From Bryobacterales bacterium (lineage in GTDB: Bacteria; Acidobacteriota; Terriglobia; Bryobacterales; Bryobacteraceae), in NCBI GenBank assembly GCA_003166865.1, contig PMUP01000041.1:294116-353655 (forward strand): 59,540 nt of DNA, written 5' to 3'. Position numbers and translations under genes: made by a program. The notes below the pieces were generated by a model, which had not been told where the DNA came from, did not search any database, and worked only from the letters and a program-made list of their open reading frames with translations. Every line of letters starts with the position of its first letter. Positions within the stretch are counted from its first letter, which is position 1. This document shows positions 25,082 through 33,965 of this stretch, piece after piece.

Positions 25082-26179
25082 ATGTTTTCTAGACGAGCTT
25101 TTGCAGGAATGATCGCGGCTGGCCTCACCGAGGCTGCGTTCGCACAACGCGCTTCGGTTCCGGGCGCAGCACCCGCCGACACGGTTTGGATCAACGGAAA
25201 CGAGTTCCCGGAAGGCCCGCCCCAGGCTTCGATCGACGCAATGGCGCGCGTCATCGGCGAGTCGAACCGTTACCACTACCAGGAATTCCCCGCCTTCTAC
25301 TCCAAGCTCGCCGCGAGCGAAGGTTTCACTGCCGACCAGATCCTGGTAGGCGCGGGCTCGAGCGAGGTGCTGCACGCCGCCATCGAAGCTTTCACTTCGC
25401 CTACCATTCCCCTCATCTATCCGGTCCCGACCTACGAAGCCGCGCCCGAGCTCGCCAAATACAAGGGTCACGCTGTGATTGAGACGCCGCTCGATTCCAA
25501 AATGGCGCCGGATGTACGCCGTCTCGCGGCCGAAGCGGACAAGGCCGGCGGCGGCCTCATTTACGTCTGCAGTCCCAACAATCCCACGTCCAGCATCACC
25601 ACCAGCGACGACATGGCATGGTTGGTGGCGAATCTTCCGAAGAACACCAACGTGTTGGTGGACGAAGCCTACCTGCACTACGCCACTTCGCCCGAAGCCT
25701 CCAGCGCCTTTCGCTACGTGAAGGAAGGTAAGAACGTCGTCGTCTGCCGCACGTTTTCGAAGATCTACGGCATGGCGGGCCTGCGCGTCGGATACATCGC
25801 CGGCCGTCCCGATCTGATCAAGCGCATGGAGCCGTACCGCAACAACGTGATCAGCATCGTAAGTGTCCGCGCGGTTCTGGCGGCGATCGATCTCGGGCCG
25901 AAGATGCTTGAGGAGCGCAAAGCCAAGATCGTTCATACTCGCAACGAGCTGTGCGCCTGGATGAGCGAGAAGAAGATCAAATTTATTCCGCCGCAAGCTA
26001 ACTTCGTGATGATCGAGACCGGGCGCGATGTCAAGCAGGTGCAGGCGTCGATGCTCGCGAAAGGCGTCGCCACCGGCCGTCCCTTCCCGCCTCTCAACAC
26101 CATGCTGCGCGTCTCGATCGGCACGGACGCCGAGATGGCCAAGTTCCGCAAGGTATTCACGGAAGTGATGGCGTCCTAA
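25082..26179 (+). CDS. Exported PLP-dependent aminotransferase, histidinol-phosphate aminotransferase-like
   Basis: Fold-type I aminotransferase of 365 residues. The active-site lysine is in CRTFSKIYGMAGLRVGYIAG, with the other family marks YVCSPNNPTSS, VLVDEAYLHYA and the final LRVSIGTDAEMAKF. It begins MFSRRAFAGMIAAGLTEAAF followed by AQ, with SRRAF as a Tat-type twin arginine, a short hydrophobic stretch and an Ala-x-Ala-like end, so the folded enzyme with its cofactor is probably exported. Histidinol-phosphate aminotransferases are cytosolic, so the substrate here is likely something outside the cytoplasm; I cannot name it. The ribosome site is GGATAGGAG. Two further exported proteins follow on the same strand. 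Confidence 0.85.
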   Translation: MFSRRAFAGMIAAGLTEAAFAQRASVPGAAPADTVWINGNEFPEGPPQASIDAMARVIGESNRYHYQEFPAFYSKLAASEGFTADQILVGAGSSEVLHAAIEAFTSPTIPLIYPVPTYEAAPELAKYKGHAVIETPLDSKMAPDVRRLAAEADKAGGGLIYVCSPNNPTSSITTSDDMAWLVANLPKNTNVLVDEAYLHYATSPEASSAFRYVKEGKNVVVCRTFSKIYGMAGLRVGYIAGRPDLIKRMEPYRNNVISIVSVRAVLAAIDLGPKMLEERKAKIVHTRNELCAWMSEKKIKFIPPQANFVMIETGRDVKQVQASMLAKGVATGRPFPPLNTMLRVSIGTDAEMAKFRKVFTEVMAS

Positions 26180-26236
26180 TCCGAATCGCCAGCCCCGGGA
26201 TGTGATATCCTTTGCCAGGAAAAGGAGCCACGTCCC

Positions 26237-27139
26237 ATGGAACTTAACGGCGAACGCAACAAAGCCTCCGACTACCCGCAGGAATTACTCGACCTCTTCG
26301 ATCGCTACGTTCACGGCGACATCCCGCGCCGCGAATTCCTCGATGGCGCAAAGAAATTCGCCACCGGCGGCCTGACCGCGATCGCGATTTGGGAAAGCCT
26401 CCGCCCCAACTATGCTTGGGCCCAGCAGGTTCCTCAAGACGACAAACGCATCAAGACCGAATATGTGACCGTGCCATCTCCCCAAGGCAACGGCAGCATC
26501 AAAGGCTACCTGGTTCGTCCCGCCGGCGGCGGAAAGCAGCCCGGAGTTTTGGTGGTTCACGAGAATCGCGGATTGAATCCGTACATTGAGGATGTGGCGC
26601 GGCGCTTGGGAACGGCCAACTTCATCGCCTTCGCTCCGGATGGACTCACCAGCGCGGGCGGCTATCCTGGCGACGACGAAAAGGGCGCGCAAGTTTTCGG
26701 ACAAGTGGATAAGGCAAAAATGTCCGAGGATTTCGTGGCGTCCGCCAGATGGCTGAAAGCGCGGCCGGATTGCACCGGCAAAATCGGCGTGGTGGGATTT
26801 TGTTTCGGCGGAGGCATCGCCAATCAGCTCGCCGTGCGCCTGGGATCGGATCTTGCCGCCGCGGTTCCCTTCTACGGTGCGCAGCCACCGGCCGCGGACG
26901 TGGCCAAGATCAAAGCGCCGCTGTTGTTGAACTACGCGGGCTTGGACACGCGCATCAACGGCGGATGGCCGGCCTATGAAGAGGCGCTCAAGGCCAATCA
27001 CGTCACCTACACGGCGTACGTCTATGACGGAGTCAATCACGGCTTCCACAACGACACCACGCCGCGTTACGATGAAGCCGCCGCCAAGCTAGCGTGGAGC
27101 CGGACGCTCGATTTCTTCAACAAGTATCTTAGAGGATAA
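26237..27139 (+). CDS. Exported dienelactone hydrolase family protein
   Basis: Alpha/beta-hydrolase of 300 residues. After a soluble 30-residue leader comes a twin-arginine signal ([20 protein letters not shown]) ending at YAWAQQ. Catalytic residues of the family are visible: Cys in [14 protein letters not shown], Asp in [10 protein letters not shown], and His in [13 protein letters not shown]. The segment [20 protein letters not shown] is also typical. Substrates of relatives are lactones and esters; the real one is unknown. The gene starts 57 bases after the aminotransferase; TGATATCCT at about 26202-26210 resembles an extended -10 element, so it may have its own promoter. AAAAGGAG is the ribosome site. 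Confidence 0.88.
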   Translation: MELNGERNKASDYPQELLDLFDRYVHGDIPRREFLDGAKKFATGGLTAIAIWESLRPNYAWAQQVPQDDKRIKTEYVTVPSPQGNGSIKGYLVRPAGGGKQPGVLVVHENRGLNPYIEDVARRLGTANFIAFAPDGLTSAGGYPGDDEKGAQVFGQVDKAKMSEDFVASARWLKARPDCTGKIGVVGFCFGGGIANQLAVRLGSDLAAAVPFYGAQPPAADVAKIKAPLLLNYAGLDTRINGGWPAYEEALKANHVTYTAYVYDGVNHGFHNDTTPRYDEAAAKLAWSRTLDFFNKYLRG

Positions 27140-27154
27140 CCAGAGGCTGATCGA

Positions 27155-27565
27155 ATGAAACAAAAACTAAAGCTTGCGATTTTGTTGTCTGCTTGCGCGA
27201 TCGCGTATTCGCAAGACAAACCCAATCCCAACTTCACCGGCGGAAAGGTGAAGCCCCTCAAGGAAAACTCGCAAGGCAATTCCGTGCGCTTCTACTTCGG
27301 GCCCGGCGCGCGGACCAAATGGCACAGCCACGAAGGCGGCCAAGTGATTTTAGTCGAGGATGGCGTCGGGCTCTATCAGGAGAAAGGCGGGCCGGTGGTC
27401 GAATTACGCGCGGGAGAAACGCACTACTGTCCGCCCGGAGTTGTGCACTGGCATGGCGCCTCACCCAAGGAAGGCGGCACGCAGTTCAACACCAGCCGCG
27501 GCGGAATCACCTGGGGCGATGCGGTAACGGATGAAGAGTTCAACGCCAAGCCGATGCACAAGTAA
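27155..27565 (+). CDS. Exported cupin-domain protein
   Basis: Protein of 136 residues with a Sec signal peptide (MKQKLKLAILLSACAIAYSQ) and a single cupin barrel. The metal-binding motif one is in KWHSHEGGQVILVEDGVGLY and motif two in HYCPPGVVHWHGA. The metal ligands are thus His, His and a further His, with a Gln where others have Glu. It starts 15 bases after the hydrolase and is probably in the same transcript. Small cupins with this layout include isomerases and ligand sensors of aromatic or sugar metabolism; the choice is open. Confidence 0.85.
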   Translation: MKQKLKLAILLSACAIAYSQDKPNPNFTGGKVKPLKENSQGNSVRFYFGPGARTKWHSHEGGQVILVEDGVGLYQEKGGPVVELRAGETHYCPPGVVHWHGASPKEGGTQFNTSRGGITWGDAVTDEEFNAKPMHK

Positions 27566-27586
27566 CTTTACTTCGAGGCTCTGAAC

Positions 27587-29089
27587 CTACTTAGCCGCGG
27601 TCGCGCCCAGCTTCTTGAGCAGCGCGGCGGTATCTTCGTGAACGTCGATGCGCTGGCCGCCGCGGCTGTTGCCGCCGGCGCGGCCCATGGCGGAATCAAC
27701 CGGAGTCATTCCTTTTAGGTCCTTCGCGTTTAGATTCGCGTGATGGTCCACCAGGAATTGCACGACATCATTCCAGCCCCAGAATGCCGCGCCATGTAGC
27801 GGTGTTTGGCCACGGCTCTCCGTAGCGTTGATCTCGCCAGCCGCCGCGAGAAGAAGTTCGAGCGACGCCAGCGACCTTTGTTGCACGTCGGGAGTTGTAT
27901 ACACTCCTCGAGTATCGGCATCCACGGAGCCAACTCCAGCGGCTGCCATGGTCGGCGTAATGCCGCGATTATTTGGAAGATTGACCAATGCGCCATGTTC
28001 CAGCAGCAATTTAATCGCGGGAGCGTCCAAAGCTTTGGCGGCACGCAGCAGCGGCGTCACTCCGATGCTCAGCATAATGTCGACCCCGCGGTCAGCGCCG
28101 ACGTTGCGGTACGGCGGCAGCAGCTTCAATTGCAGATTGGGATTCGCTCCGGCGTTCAAGAGCTGCTCGATGATTTGCAAGGGCGTGGTCTCATCGAGCG
28201 ACGGCCCATCCGCTCTTCCGCCGTGCGGAATCGTGTTCATATCCACGGCGCAATAGAGCGGGCTGCGGCCCCACCAATCCCATTTGTCCACATTCGCGCC
28301 CTTGCCGATCAGATATTTCGCCGTATCGAAATGCGCGTTGGTGATGGCCTCAATCAGCGGAGTGACTCCCTCGGGATCCGTCATGTTCAACTTGGCGCCG
28401 CCATCCACCAAGGCTTGCACGCACGTGAAGCAGCCTTCGCGCGTGGCGTAGAGCATCGGCGTCAATCCGCCGTAGGACAGGTGCTGGGCGCGCGGTTCGG
28501 AACTGACCTGCGCCAGATCTTGGTTGACTTGCTCGCGTGCGTTAACGTCGGCACCATGCGCGATCAACTCGCGCACCATGGCGGGCTGGCTTTCGGCGGA
28601 AGCCCACATGAGCGCAGTCTGTTCCTTCTGGTTCTCTGTGGCATTGACGTGAGCGCCATGTTCGATCAGAACGCGCGCGGCCGCGACGTTGCTGGTACGA
28701 GCGACGATCATCAAAGCCGTTTGACCGTCCGCGCCGGGGGACTCGGGATCGGCGCCCGCCTTCAGCAACGCTTCGATGATGGCAACGTTGCCGGTGAAGG
28801 CGGCTTCAGACATCGGCGTCGCGCTAAACCGGTTTCGAGCTTTTGCGTCGGCGCCGGCTTTCAATAGACGTTCCACCAATTCGACGTCGCTATTATGCGC
28901 GGCCCAAATCAGCGCCGTGGCGCCATCGGGCGCGGCCGCATTCACGTTGACGTGCTGATCGATCCATGCAAGCGCCGCTTGCTGCTTGTCAGCTTTGGCG
29001 GCGTCGATTAACGAAAGCTCGCCGCCCGAAGTTGCGGCAATCGCGGACCCGCACAGAGCCGTGGCCGTAAGGAAGAATTTCGCGAGCAT
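27587..29089 (-). CDS. Exported ankyrin-repeat protein
   Basis: Protein of about 500 residues with a Sec signal peptide (MLAKFFLTATALCGSAIA, then ATSG), then about ten ankyrin repeats through nearly the full length: DGATALIWAAHNSDVELVER, ATPMSEAAFTGNVAIIEALL, GQTALMIVARTSNVAAARVL, LTPMLYATREGCFTCVQALV, and GQTPLHGAAFWGWNDVVQFL. Ankyrin stacks bind protein partners. The start ATG at 29089 has a GAGGTTTAGG ribosome site that lies in the last codons of the DUF1552 gene, with one base between the DUF1552 stop and the start. It is the last gene of the operon that begins with the MBL-fold hydrolase. The likely partner is one of the exported operon proteins, an inference from coupling. Confidence 0.87.
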   Translation of the reverse strand: MLAKFFLTATALCGSAIAATSGGELSLIDAAKADKQQAALAWIDQHVNVNAAAPDGATALIWAAHNSDVELVERLLKAGADAKARNRFSATPMSEAAFTGNVAIIEALLKAGADPESPGADGQTALMIVARTSNVAAARVLIEHGAHVNATENQKEQTALMWASAESQPAMVRELIAHGADVNAREQVNQDLAQVSSEPRAQHLSYGGLTPMLYATREGCFTCVQALVDGGAKLNMTDPEGVTPLIEAITNAHFDTAKYLIGKGANVDKWDWWGRSPLYCAVDMNTIPHGGRADGPSLDETTPLQIIEQLLNAGANPNLQLKLLPPYRNVGADRGVDIMLSIGVTPLLRAAKALDAPAIKLLLEHGALVNLPNNRGITPTMAAAGVGSVDADTRGVYTTPDVQQRSLASLELLLAAAGEINATESRGQTPLHGAAFWGWNDVVQFLVDHHANLNAKDLKGMTPVDSAMGRAGGNSRGGQRIDVHEDTAALLKKLGATAAK

Positions 29090-29090
29090 C

Positions 29091-30407
29091 CTAAACCTCC
29101 GCGAACTTGCCGGAACTGTCGCCGAAGTGATCGAGGGGAACACCCGCGCGATCGAGCACCGTCAGCAGCATATTCGCGAGCGGTGTCTGGTCGGGATACT
29201 TCAAGTGCTGGCCGCCTTTGACGGTCTTCCATCCGCCCACCAGGGCGGTCGGCAGTGGGTAATGGTTGTGCATATTGCTGTTGCTCATGTTGCTGCCGTA
29301 GAGAATCAGGGAGTGGTCCAGCATGTTGCCGTCTCCGTCCGGCATGGCCTGGAGTTTCGTCAGGAACTTCGCGAGGATACCGGTGTGATAGGTCTGAATT
29401 TTCACCAGGCGGTCCATCTTGGCCTGCTCGTTGTTGTGATGAGACAGCGGATGGAATGCGTCGGGAACGCCGATCTGGTTGTAGGTCAGATTGCTGACCT
29501 CGGCCGCCATCATCATGCTGAAGACTCGCGTCATGTTGGCCTGATAAGCCAGCGCGGTCAGATCGAACATCAGATTGATGTGCTGTTCGAACAGCGGCGG
29601 CGTTCCGGCAGGCGCATTGGGCACGCTGACGTGCGACAGATCGTGCGCTTCCATCTTCTGTATGCGCCGCTCGACTTCGCGAATGGTATCCAGATAGTCG
29701 GCGAGCATCGCCCGGTCCTGCGGACCCAAGGTGCGCTGCAAATCAGTGGCTTCGGAGGAAACCAAATCCAGAATGCTCGCATATTGCTTCCCGAGCACCT
29801 TGCGCTCAACAGTGGTATCGCCCTGGCCGAACAGCCGCTGGAACAGCTTGCGCGGCTCTGTCTCCATGGGAAGCGGCGTCGTGGGCGTGCGGAACGAAAT
29901 GGTGCCCGAGTAGCTGCAGCCAAAGTCCCGATCGCAGGAACCGCCTCCGCCGCGCCCTTCAATCGCTATCTCGATCGACGGCAGCGGTGTGTCCTGTCCG
30001 ATGTGAGCCGCAGCGATCTGGTCGATGGTCGGACCGCAAAAGGGATCCTGACTCGCGCGAGGATGCACGCAGTTCAGCCACGTTCCAGGCGTGATGGCGT
30101 GTACCGCCGGGCTGATGGCTGGCTTGTTCTCCAAGCCGCTGACTACGGTCAACTGTTTCTGAAAGGGCGCGAGCGGCGTGAGAATGGTGGGGAGATCGAA
30201 AGTGCTTCCTTCCGTCTTCGGCGTCCAGTGCTCCATGATGGCGCCGTGCGGGAAATAGATGAACCCCATGTGCGGAGTAGGAGTGGCCGCGGTCTGCGCC
30301 AGGGCGGTACGCGCGGGAATCATGGCATCCAGCAGAGGCAAAGCGAGCGTGGCGCCCATGCCGCGCAAGAACGTGCGGCGCTCGAGGTGTTTCTTGGTGA
30401 TGAACAT
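29091..30407 (-). CDS. DUF1552 protein, Tat-exported
   Basis: Protein of 438 residues of the DUF1552 family, found together with DUF1592/DUF1587 proteins in Planctomycetota and Acidobacteriota. The N-terminus has a twin-arginine signal (HLERRTFLRGMGATLALPLL, then DAMIPARTALAQ). Family segments are HMGFIYFPHGAIMEHWTP, SQDPFCGPTIDQIAAAHIG, and LILYGSNMSNSNMHNHYPLP near the C-terminus. The function of the family has not been established to my knowledge; resemblance to sulfatase/phosphatase-type exported enzymes of the same phyla has been suggested by the HNHYPLP region only. It begins 24 bases after the DUF1592 gene and ends one base before the ankyrin gene. Confidence 0.88.
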   Translation of the reverse strand: MFITKKHLERRTFLRGMGATLALPLLDAMIPARTALAQTAATPTPHMGFIYFPHGAIMEHWTPKTEGSTFDLPTILTPLAPFQKQLTVVSGLENKPAISPAVHAITPGTWLNCVHPRASQDPFCGPTIDQIAAAHIGQDTPLPSIEIAIEGRGGGGSCDRDFGCSYSGTISFRTPTTPLPMETEPRKLFQRLFGQGDTTVERKVLGKQYASILDLVSSEATDLQRTLGPQDRAMLADYLDTIREVERRIQKMEAHDLSHVSVPNAPAGTPPLFEQHINLMFDLTALAYQANMTRVFSMMMAAEVSNLTYNQIGVPDAFHPLSHHNNEQAKMDRLVKIQTYHTGILAKFLTKLQAMPDGDGNMLDHSLILYGSNMSNSNMHNHYPLPTALVGGWKTVKGGQHLKYPDQTPLANMLLTVLDRAGVPLDHFGDSSGKFAEV

Positions 30408-30431
30408 GGTCCAATCTCCCTCTGATTCCTT

Positions 30432-32738
30432 TTAATGCTGCGCCGCCGCAACCTGAAGTGGTTTCGGGGCCTCCTCCGGCGTTCTTTCCATCTGGAACGG
30501 CGCGCTCTGGGCGATTCCCATCACAATGGACGAAAAACGGTAGTTGTCGCGCGCGGCATCGCGCACAATCTTGCGAACAACGGGCATATCGTAGGGCGAC
30601 AAGTCGCGGCCGAGCGCATACATTAAGAACTTTTCGGTCAGGGTTTGGACGAACTCGTCGTGACGCGACATCAGGGCTTTGCGCAGGTCGTCCGGTCCGT
30701 TGACCACAGTACCATCCACCAGCTTGCCGGATGCGTCGATGGCGGTCCGCGTATAACGGTCCTTGTCGCGCCAGGCGCCAATGGTGTCGAAATTTTCGAG
30801 CGCGAATCCCAGCGGATCGATGATCCCGTGACAGGCGTTGCAGGTTGGATTGGCGCGATGCAGTTCCATGGTCTCGCGCACCGTGTGCGGCTTTTCGCCT
30901 TCCTTGTTTTCCTTAAACGCGGGGACGTTGGGCGGAGGCGGCGATGGCGGCGTGCCGATGATGTTTTCCAGAATATAATTGCCGCGCAACACCACAGAGG
31001 TGCGGTTCGCGTACGAGGTCACCATTAAGACCGCGCCTTTGCCGAATAAACCGTAGCGATTCGAATCGGGCAGAATGACGCGCCGGAATTCCTGGCCGCG
31101 CACGTTGGGGATGCCGTAGTGCAGCGCCAGGCGCTCGTTGACAAAGGTGTAGTTGGCCGTTAATAGATCCAGGACGCTTCGATCCTCGCGCTGGATGCTG
31201 TCGACGAACAACTCAAGTTCCCGCCGGAAGGCCGCGCGCAGGCTGAGATCGAAGTTGGGATAAACAAACGGATCGGGATCGATGGTGTCGATGTCGCGAA
31301 GCTTCAACCATTCCGAGGCGAAATTCGTCACCAGGGAGCGCGATCTCTCGCTGGCGAGCATTCGCCGGACCTGCTGCTCGAAGACCCTCGGGTCTTTCAG
31401 CTTGCCCTGCTGGGCGATGGCCAGCAGTTCGTCATCGGGAACGGTGCTCCACAGGAAGAAGGAGAGACGCGACGCGAGTTCCAGATCGCTGAGGCGATAA
31501 TTCGTTCCCGGCGCGAGACCCACCGGCGGTGGCTCGGCCCGATAGAGGAACTTGGGGCTGGCCAGGATAGCAATAATGCCGTTCTGAATTCCGCCATCGA
31601 AATTGCCTGAGTTCGCTCGTCCTTCTTTGAAGAAGACCATGGGCGCAGCCAGATCTTTGGCCGTCACGGGCCGGCGGAACGCCCGTTGCGCGACCTCGGA
31701 TAGAATCCTATTTGCGCAAGAGGCCTCTTCGCTCTCACTGGGCGGCTTGCACACAAAAATCCGCGCGCGGCTTTCTGTTTCCACCGGCTTGCCCGTCGTA
31801 TGATAAGGCCCGATGACCTCGATGCTCGGCCCCGATGGCGCCCTTCGTCCACCAGGACCCGCGCCGCCCGGCGGGAAACCATAGCCGGGAAACGCGCGGC
31901 CGGGAATGAACGACTGCAGCATACCCTCGGGCTCGGCAAAACTGTGCGCTGGCGATGTCAAACCCAGCTCATGCACTCCCGCTTTCAAGTGCACAAAGCC
32001 GCCGTTGGTGGAAACGGGAAGTCCGTCAATGGTGAGAATGGAATCCGGACCAGCGGTGTTGAAAATATAGTCGCCGTCGAAAGGGAACAGATGCTTCACC
32101 GCGATCCCGCCCTGCGTGCCTAACGGCAATCCCTCGGGGTCGGCCGGCTCGCCGTGCAGGACCGCTCTTACGGGTTCAGTGGGTGGCGGATACGAGATCG
32201 CGAGACGGCTAACTTCACGCGCGGCAGAGATGTATTGATCCAGGAACGACGGCGAAACCTTGAGAACATTCGCGATGTTGTCGAGCCCGTTGCTGATGTC
32301 GTCCCTGGGAAGCAGAGCGGCGGCGTCCACATCCACACCGAGAATATCCTGCATTGCATTCTGGTATTCGGCGCGATTCAAACGGTGCAGCGACACGGTT
32401 CCGGGATTGGGAGAAGCCAGCGCGGCCTGATCGAGCGACGTTTCGAGAAATGTGAGGAACGAGTTCACGGCAGCCGCGTCGGGCCGCGGCATGCCAGGCG
32501 GCGGCATCATCCCTCCGCGCAATTTGCGTACGGCTCGCTCCCACACGGCGGCGTCCTTGCCCACCTGCGAGAGATCCATGGTGTCGAAAGTGATGCTCGC
32601 GGTTTTGGCTTTTTGGTTGTGACAGGTGACGCAATAATGATCGAGAAGCGCACGCTGTGCGGAAACGGAGGCCGCCGGTGACGCTCCAGACGCGAGAGCG
32701 GCGAACGCAAAGGGTATAGCTTTGAACCAGTGGCGCAT
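30432..32738 (-). CDS. DUF1592/DUF1587/DUF1588/DUF1585 c-type cytochrome-like protein
   Basis: Exported protein of about 768 residues. After a signal peptide (HWFKAIPFAFAALASGASPA) comes a c-type heme motif CVTCHNQ at residue 36, typical of planctomycete cytochrome modules. The order DUF1587 (SLHRLNRAEYQNAMQDILGV), DUF1592 with the DUF1595 segment before it, DUF1588 and DUF1585 can be followed; a second CxxCH, CNACHGIIDP, lies in the DUF1588 region, where it is a family feature. The chosen ATG at 32738 shares one base with the TAA of the MBL gene (TAATG), so the two are coupled. A start at 32774 would overlap further. The role is not established; with the DUF1552 partner it is thought to act in breakdown of complex organic matter. 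Confidence 0.87.
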   Translation of the reverse strand: MRHWFKAIPFAFAALASGASPAASVSAQRALLDHYCVTCHNQKAKTASITFDTMDLSQVGKDAAVWERAVRKLRGGMMPPPGMPRPDAAAVNSFLTFLETSLDQAALASPNPGTVSLHRLNRAEYQNAMQDILGVDVDAAALLPRDDISNGLDNIANVLKVSPSFLDQYISAAREVSRLAISYPPPTEPVRAVLHGEPADPEGLPLGTQGGIAVKHLFPFDGDYIFNTAGPDSILTIDGLPVSTNGGFVHLKAGVHELGLTSPAHSFAEPEGMLQSFIPGRAFPGYGFPPGGAGPGGRRAPSGPSIEVIGPYHTTGKPVETESRARIFVCKPPSESEEASCANRILSEVAQRAFRRPVTAKDLAAPMVFFKEGRANSGNFDGGIQNGIIAILASPKFLYRAEPPPVGLAPGTNYRLSDLELASRLSFFLWSTVPDDELLAIAQQGKLKDPRVFEQQVRRMLASERSRSLVTNFASEWLKLRDIDTIDPDPFVYPNFDLSLRAAFRRELELFVDSIQREDRSVLDLLTANYTFVNERLALHYGIPNVRGQEFRRVILPDSNRYGLFGKGAVLMVTSYANRTSVVLRGNYILENIIGTPPSPPPPNVPAFKENKEGEKPHTVRETMELHRANPTCNACHGIIDPLGFALENFDTIGAWRDKDRYTRTAIDASGKLVDGTVVNGPDDLRKALMSRHDEFVQTLTEKFLMYALGRDLSPYDMPVVRKIVRDAARDNYRFSSIVMGIAQSAPFQMERTPEEAPKPLQVAAAQH

Positions 32739-33739
32739 TAAACGATTCCACCCAGCTCGTGAACGTGCCCCCACAGCCCCATATACGCGTTTCGGATGAA
32801 CTGCTCCGGATTGCCGTATTTGGCGTCGAACTCCTGCGTCGGCTTGGCGTCAACCATTTCGTTGGGACCGTAGCCCATGCGGATCAGCTTGATCAGCCGG
32901 TCCCTGACGGCGGCCAGCATTTCGCTTTCAGCTTCGAGGTCGGCGCGCGTCATCAAAGGCCCATCTCCAGGGACGATGCGCGTGGCCGCGTTGGTTACTT
33001 TGAGCAGCGTCCTTTGCGCCCCGACGATGCCGGTTGGAACAGGTGAATCGGTATAACGCGCATCGCCGCCCCGGTCAAGTGGGCCAAACCATCCGCCGGT
33101 GTCGAAGTCGAGAACCGGGTAGCAGTTTCCGCCAGCCACTCCTCCGGCCATCAGAATATTGGGGCTCGGGAAGTACACGTACATGTCGCCATCGGTGTGC
33201 GCCTGCATCATGTACCCGTATTCGACGGACTCGGCGCCGAAGGTCATTTTCTTGGTCCCGCTATAGAAGGTCTGATTGGGGAGCGCGGCCTTGGGACGCG
33301 GTTCGTAGGTGCGCTTCCGCCAGCGGGAATCGAACTCAGCGCCGAGCCAGAGCTTAGTGTTTTCGTGCGCGATGATTTTGGCGCCGGCTTTGCCGAGGGT
33401 GTCGTTCGAGCCGGTGTGGTCGGTGTCCCAGCAGGTGTTGAAGAGCACATGTACCGGTTTACCACCAGAGAGCCCGGCGACCAGCTTGAGCAACTCGGCG
33501 GAATGCTCGGGAGAGCCGCCATCGACCATCAGAACGCCGTCGGGCCCCAGGACGGCCAGGACGTTGGCGCCCGCGCCAGTGATCAGCAGGAAAGTGTCGG
33601 TGAGTTTGGTAACGGCCAAGGGACCGGGAACGGCCTCCGCCTGCGCTTTCTTCAAGAGAGCGCGCGGAACCACTGTAATGCCAGTTGCGGCAGTGCTGAA
33701 GATGCGGAGAAAATTGCGACGATTGGACGGAGAGGCCAC
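32738..33739 (-). CDS. Exported MBL-fold metallo-hydrolase with altered metal motif
   Basis: Protein of 333 residues with a twin-arginine-like signal (NRRNFLRIFSTAATGITVV). The metallo-beta-lactamase fold is visible: GAGANVLAVLGPDGVLMVDG, then the position of the HxHxDH metal motif, which reads NTCWDTDHTGSND at 101-113, then HTDGDMYVYFPSPNILMAGG, and VPGDGPLMTRADLEAE. Thus the two first His ligands are replaced by Cys103 and Asp105, while the Asp107-His108 pair is kept. Possibly one metal site is lost or rebuilt. Start GTG at 33739. It is the first gene of a four-gene operon and has a palindromic region directly upstream. Confidence 0.85.
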   Translation of the reverse strand: MASPSNRRNFLRIFSTAATGITVVPRALLKKAQAEAVPGPLAVTKLTDTFLLITGAGANVLAVLGPDGVLMVDGGSPEHSAELLKLVAGLSGGKPVHVLFNTCWDTDHTGSNDTLGKAGAKIIAHENTKLWLGAEFDSRWRKRTYEPRPKAALPNQTFYSGTKKMTFGAESVEYGYMMQAHTDGDMYVYFPSPNILMAGGVAGGNCYPVLDFDTGGWFGPLDRGGDARYTDSPVPTGIVGAQRTLLKVTNAATRIVPGDGPLMTRADLEAESEMLAAVRDRLIKLIRMGYGPNEMVDAKPTQEFDAKYGNPEQFIRNAYMGLWGHVHELGGIV

Positions 33740-33742
33740 TGA

Positions 33743-33767
33743 TAACTAGTTTACTACAGTGGAGTTA
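33743..33767. promoter_or_regulatory. Inverted repeat upstream of the MBL-DUF1592-DUF1552-ankyrin operon
   Basis: TAACT at 33743-33747 pairs with AGTTA at 33763-33767, and the first arm is part of the 8-bp palindrome AACTAGTT (33744-33751). TACTACA, resembling a BlaI/MecI half-site, lies between them at 33752-33758. It is four bases upstream of the GTG start. No BlaI or BlaR gene is in the window, so a regulator cannot be assigned. Confidence 0.3.
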
Positions 33768-33847
33768 CGGCGGATTTCGGACGCCGGCACATCCGGGGCC
33801 CAAAACCGCGGGAATTCCTAAACGAAGCGCGCCACGGGTGGCCGATA

Positions 33848-33961
33848 TCAGTTATCGGTGGGGACTTTTTCGGCCCTGTCGATGACCACCACGTCCAGCT
33901 TCGCCTTGCTCGCCACCAGCCCGTACGTCAATGACATCGGGCGCATGCCCTGGCGATGGTG
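33848..33961 (-). pseudogene. C-terminal fragment resembling the TIGR03435 family
   Basis: Directly after the stop of the giant astacin gene, one minus-strand frame reads MSLTYGLVASKAKLDVVVID, then RAEKVPTDN and a stop at 33848. The ending DVVVIDRAEKVPTDN matches the C-terminal pattern of the TIGR03435 family that is expanded in Acidobacteriota. There is no room for the rest of the about 250-residue protein, since the 2040-residue gene begins immediately upstream. It is probably the relic of a gene cut by rearrangement. Confidence 0.55.
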
Positions 33962-33965
33962 GGCG

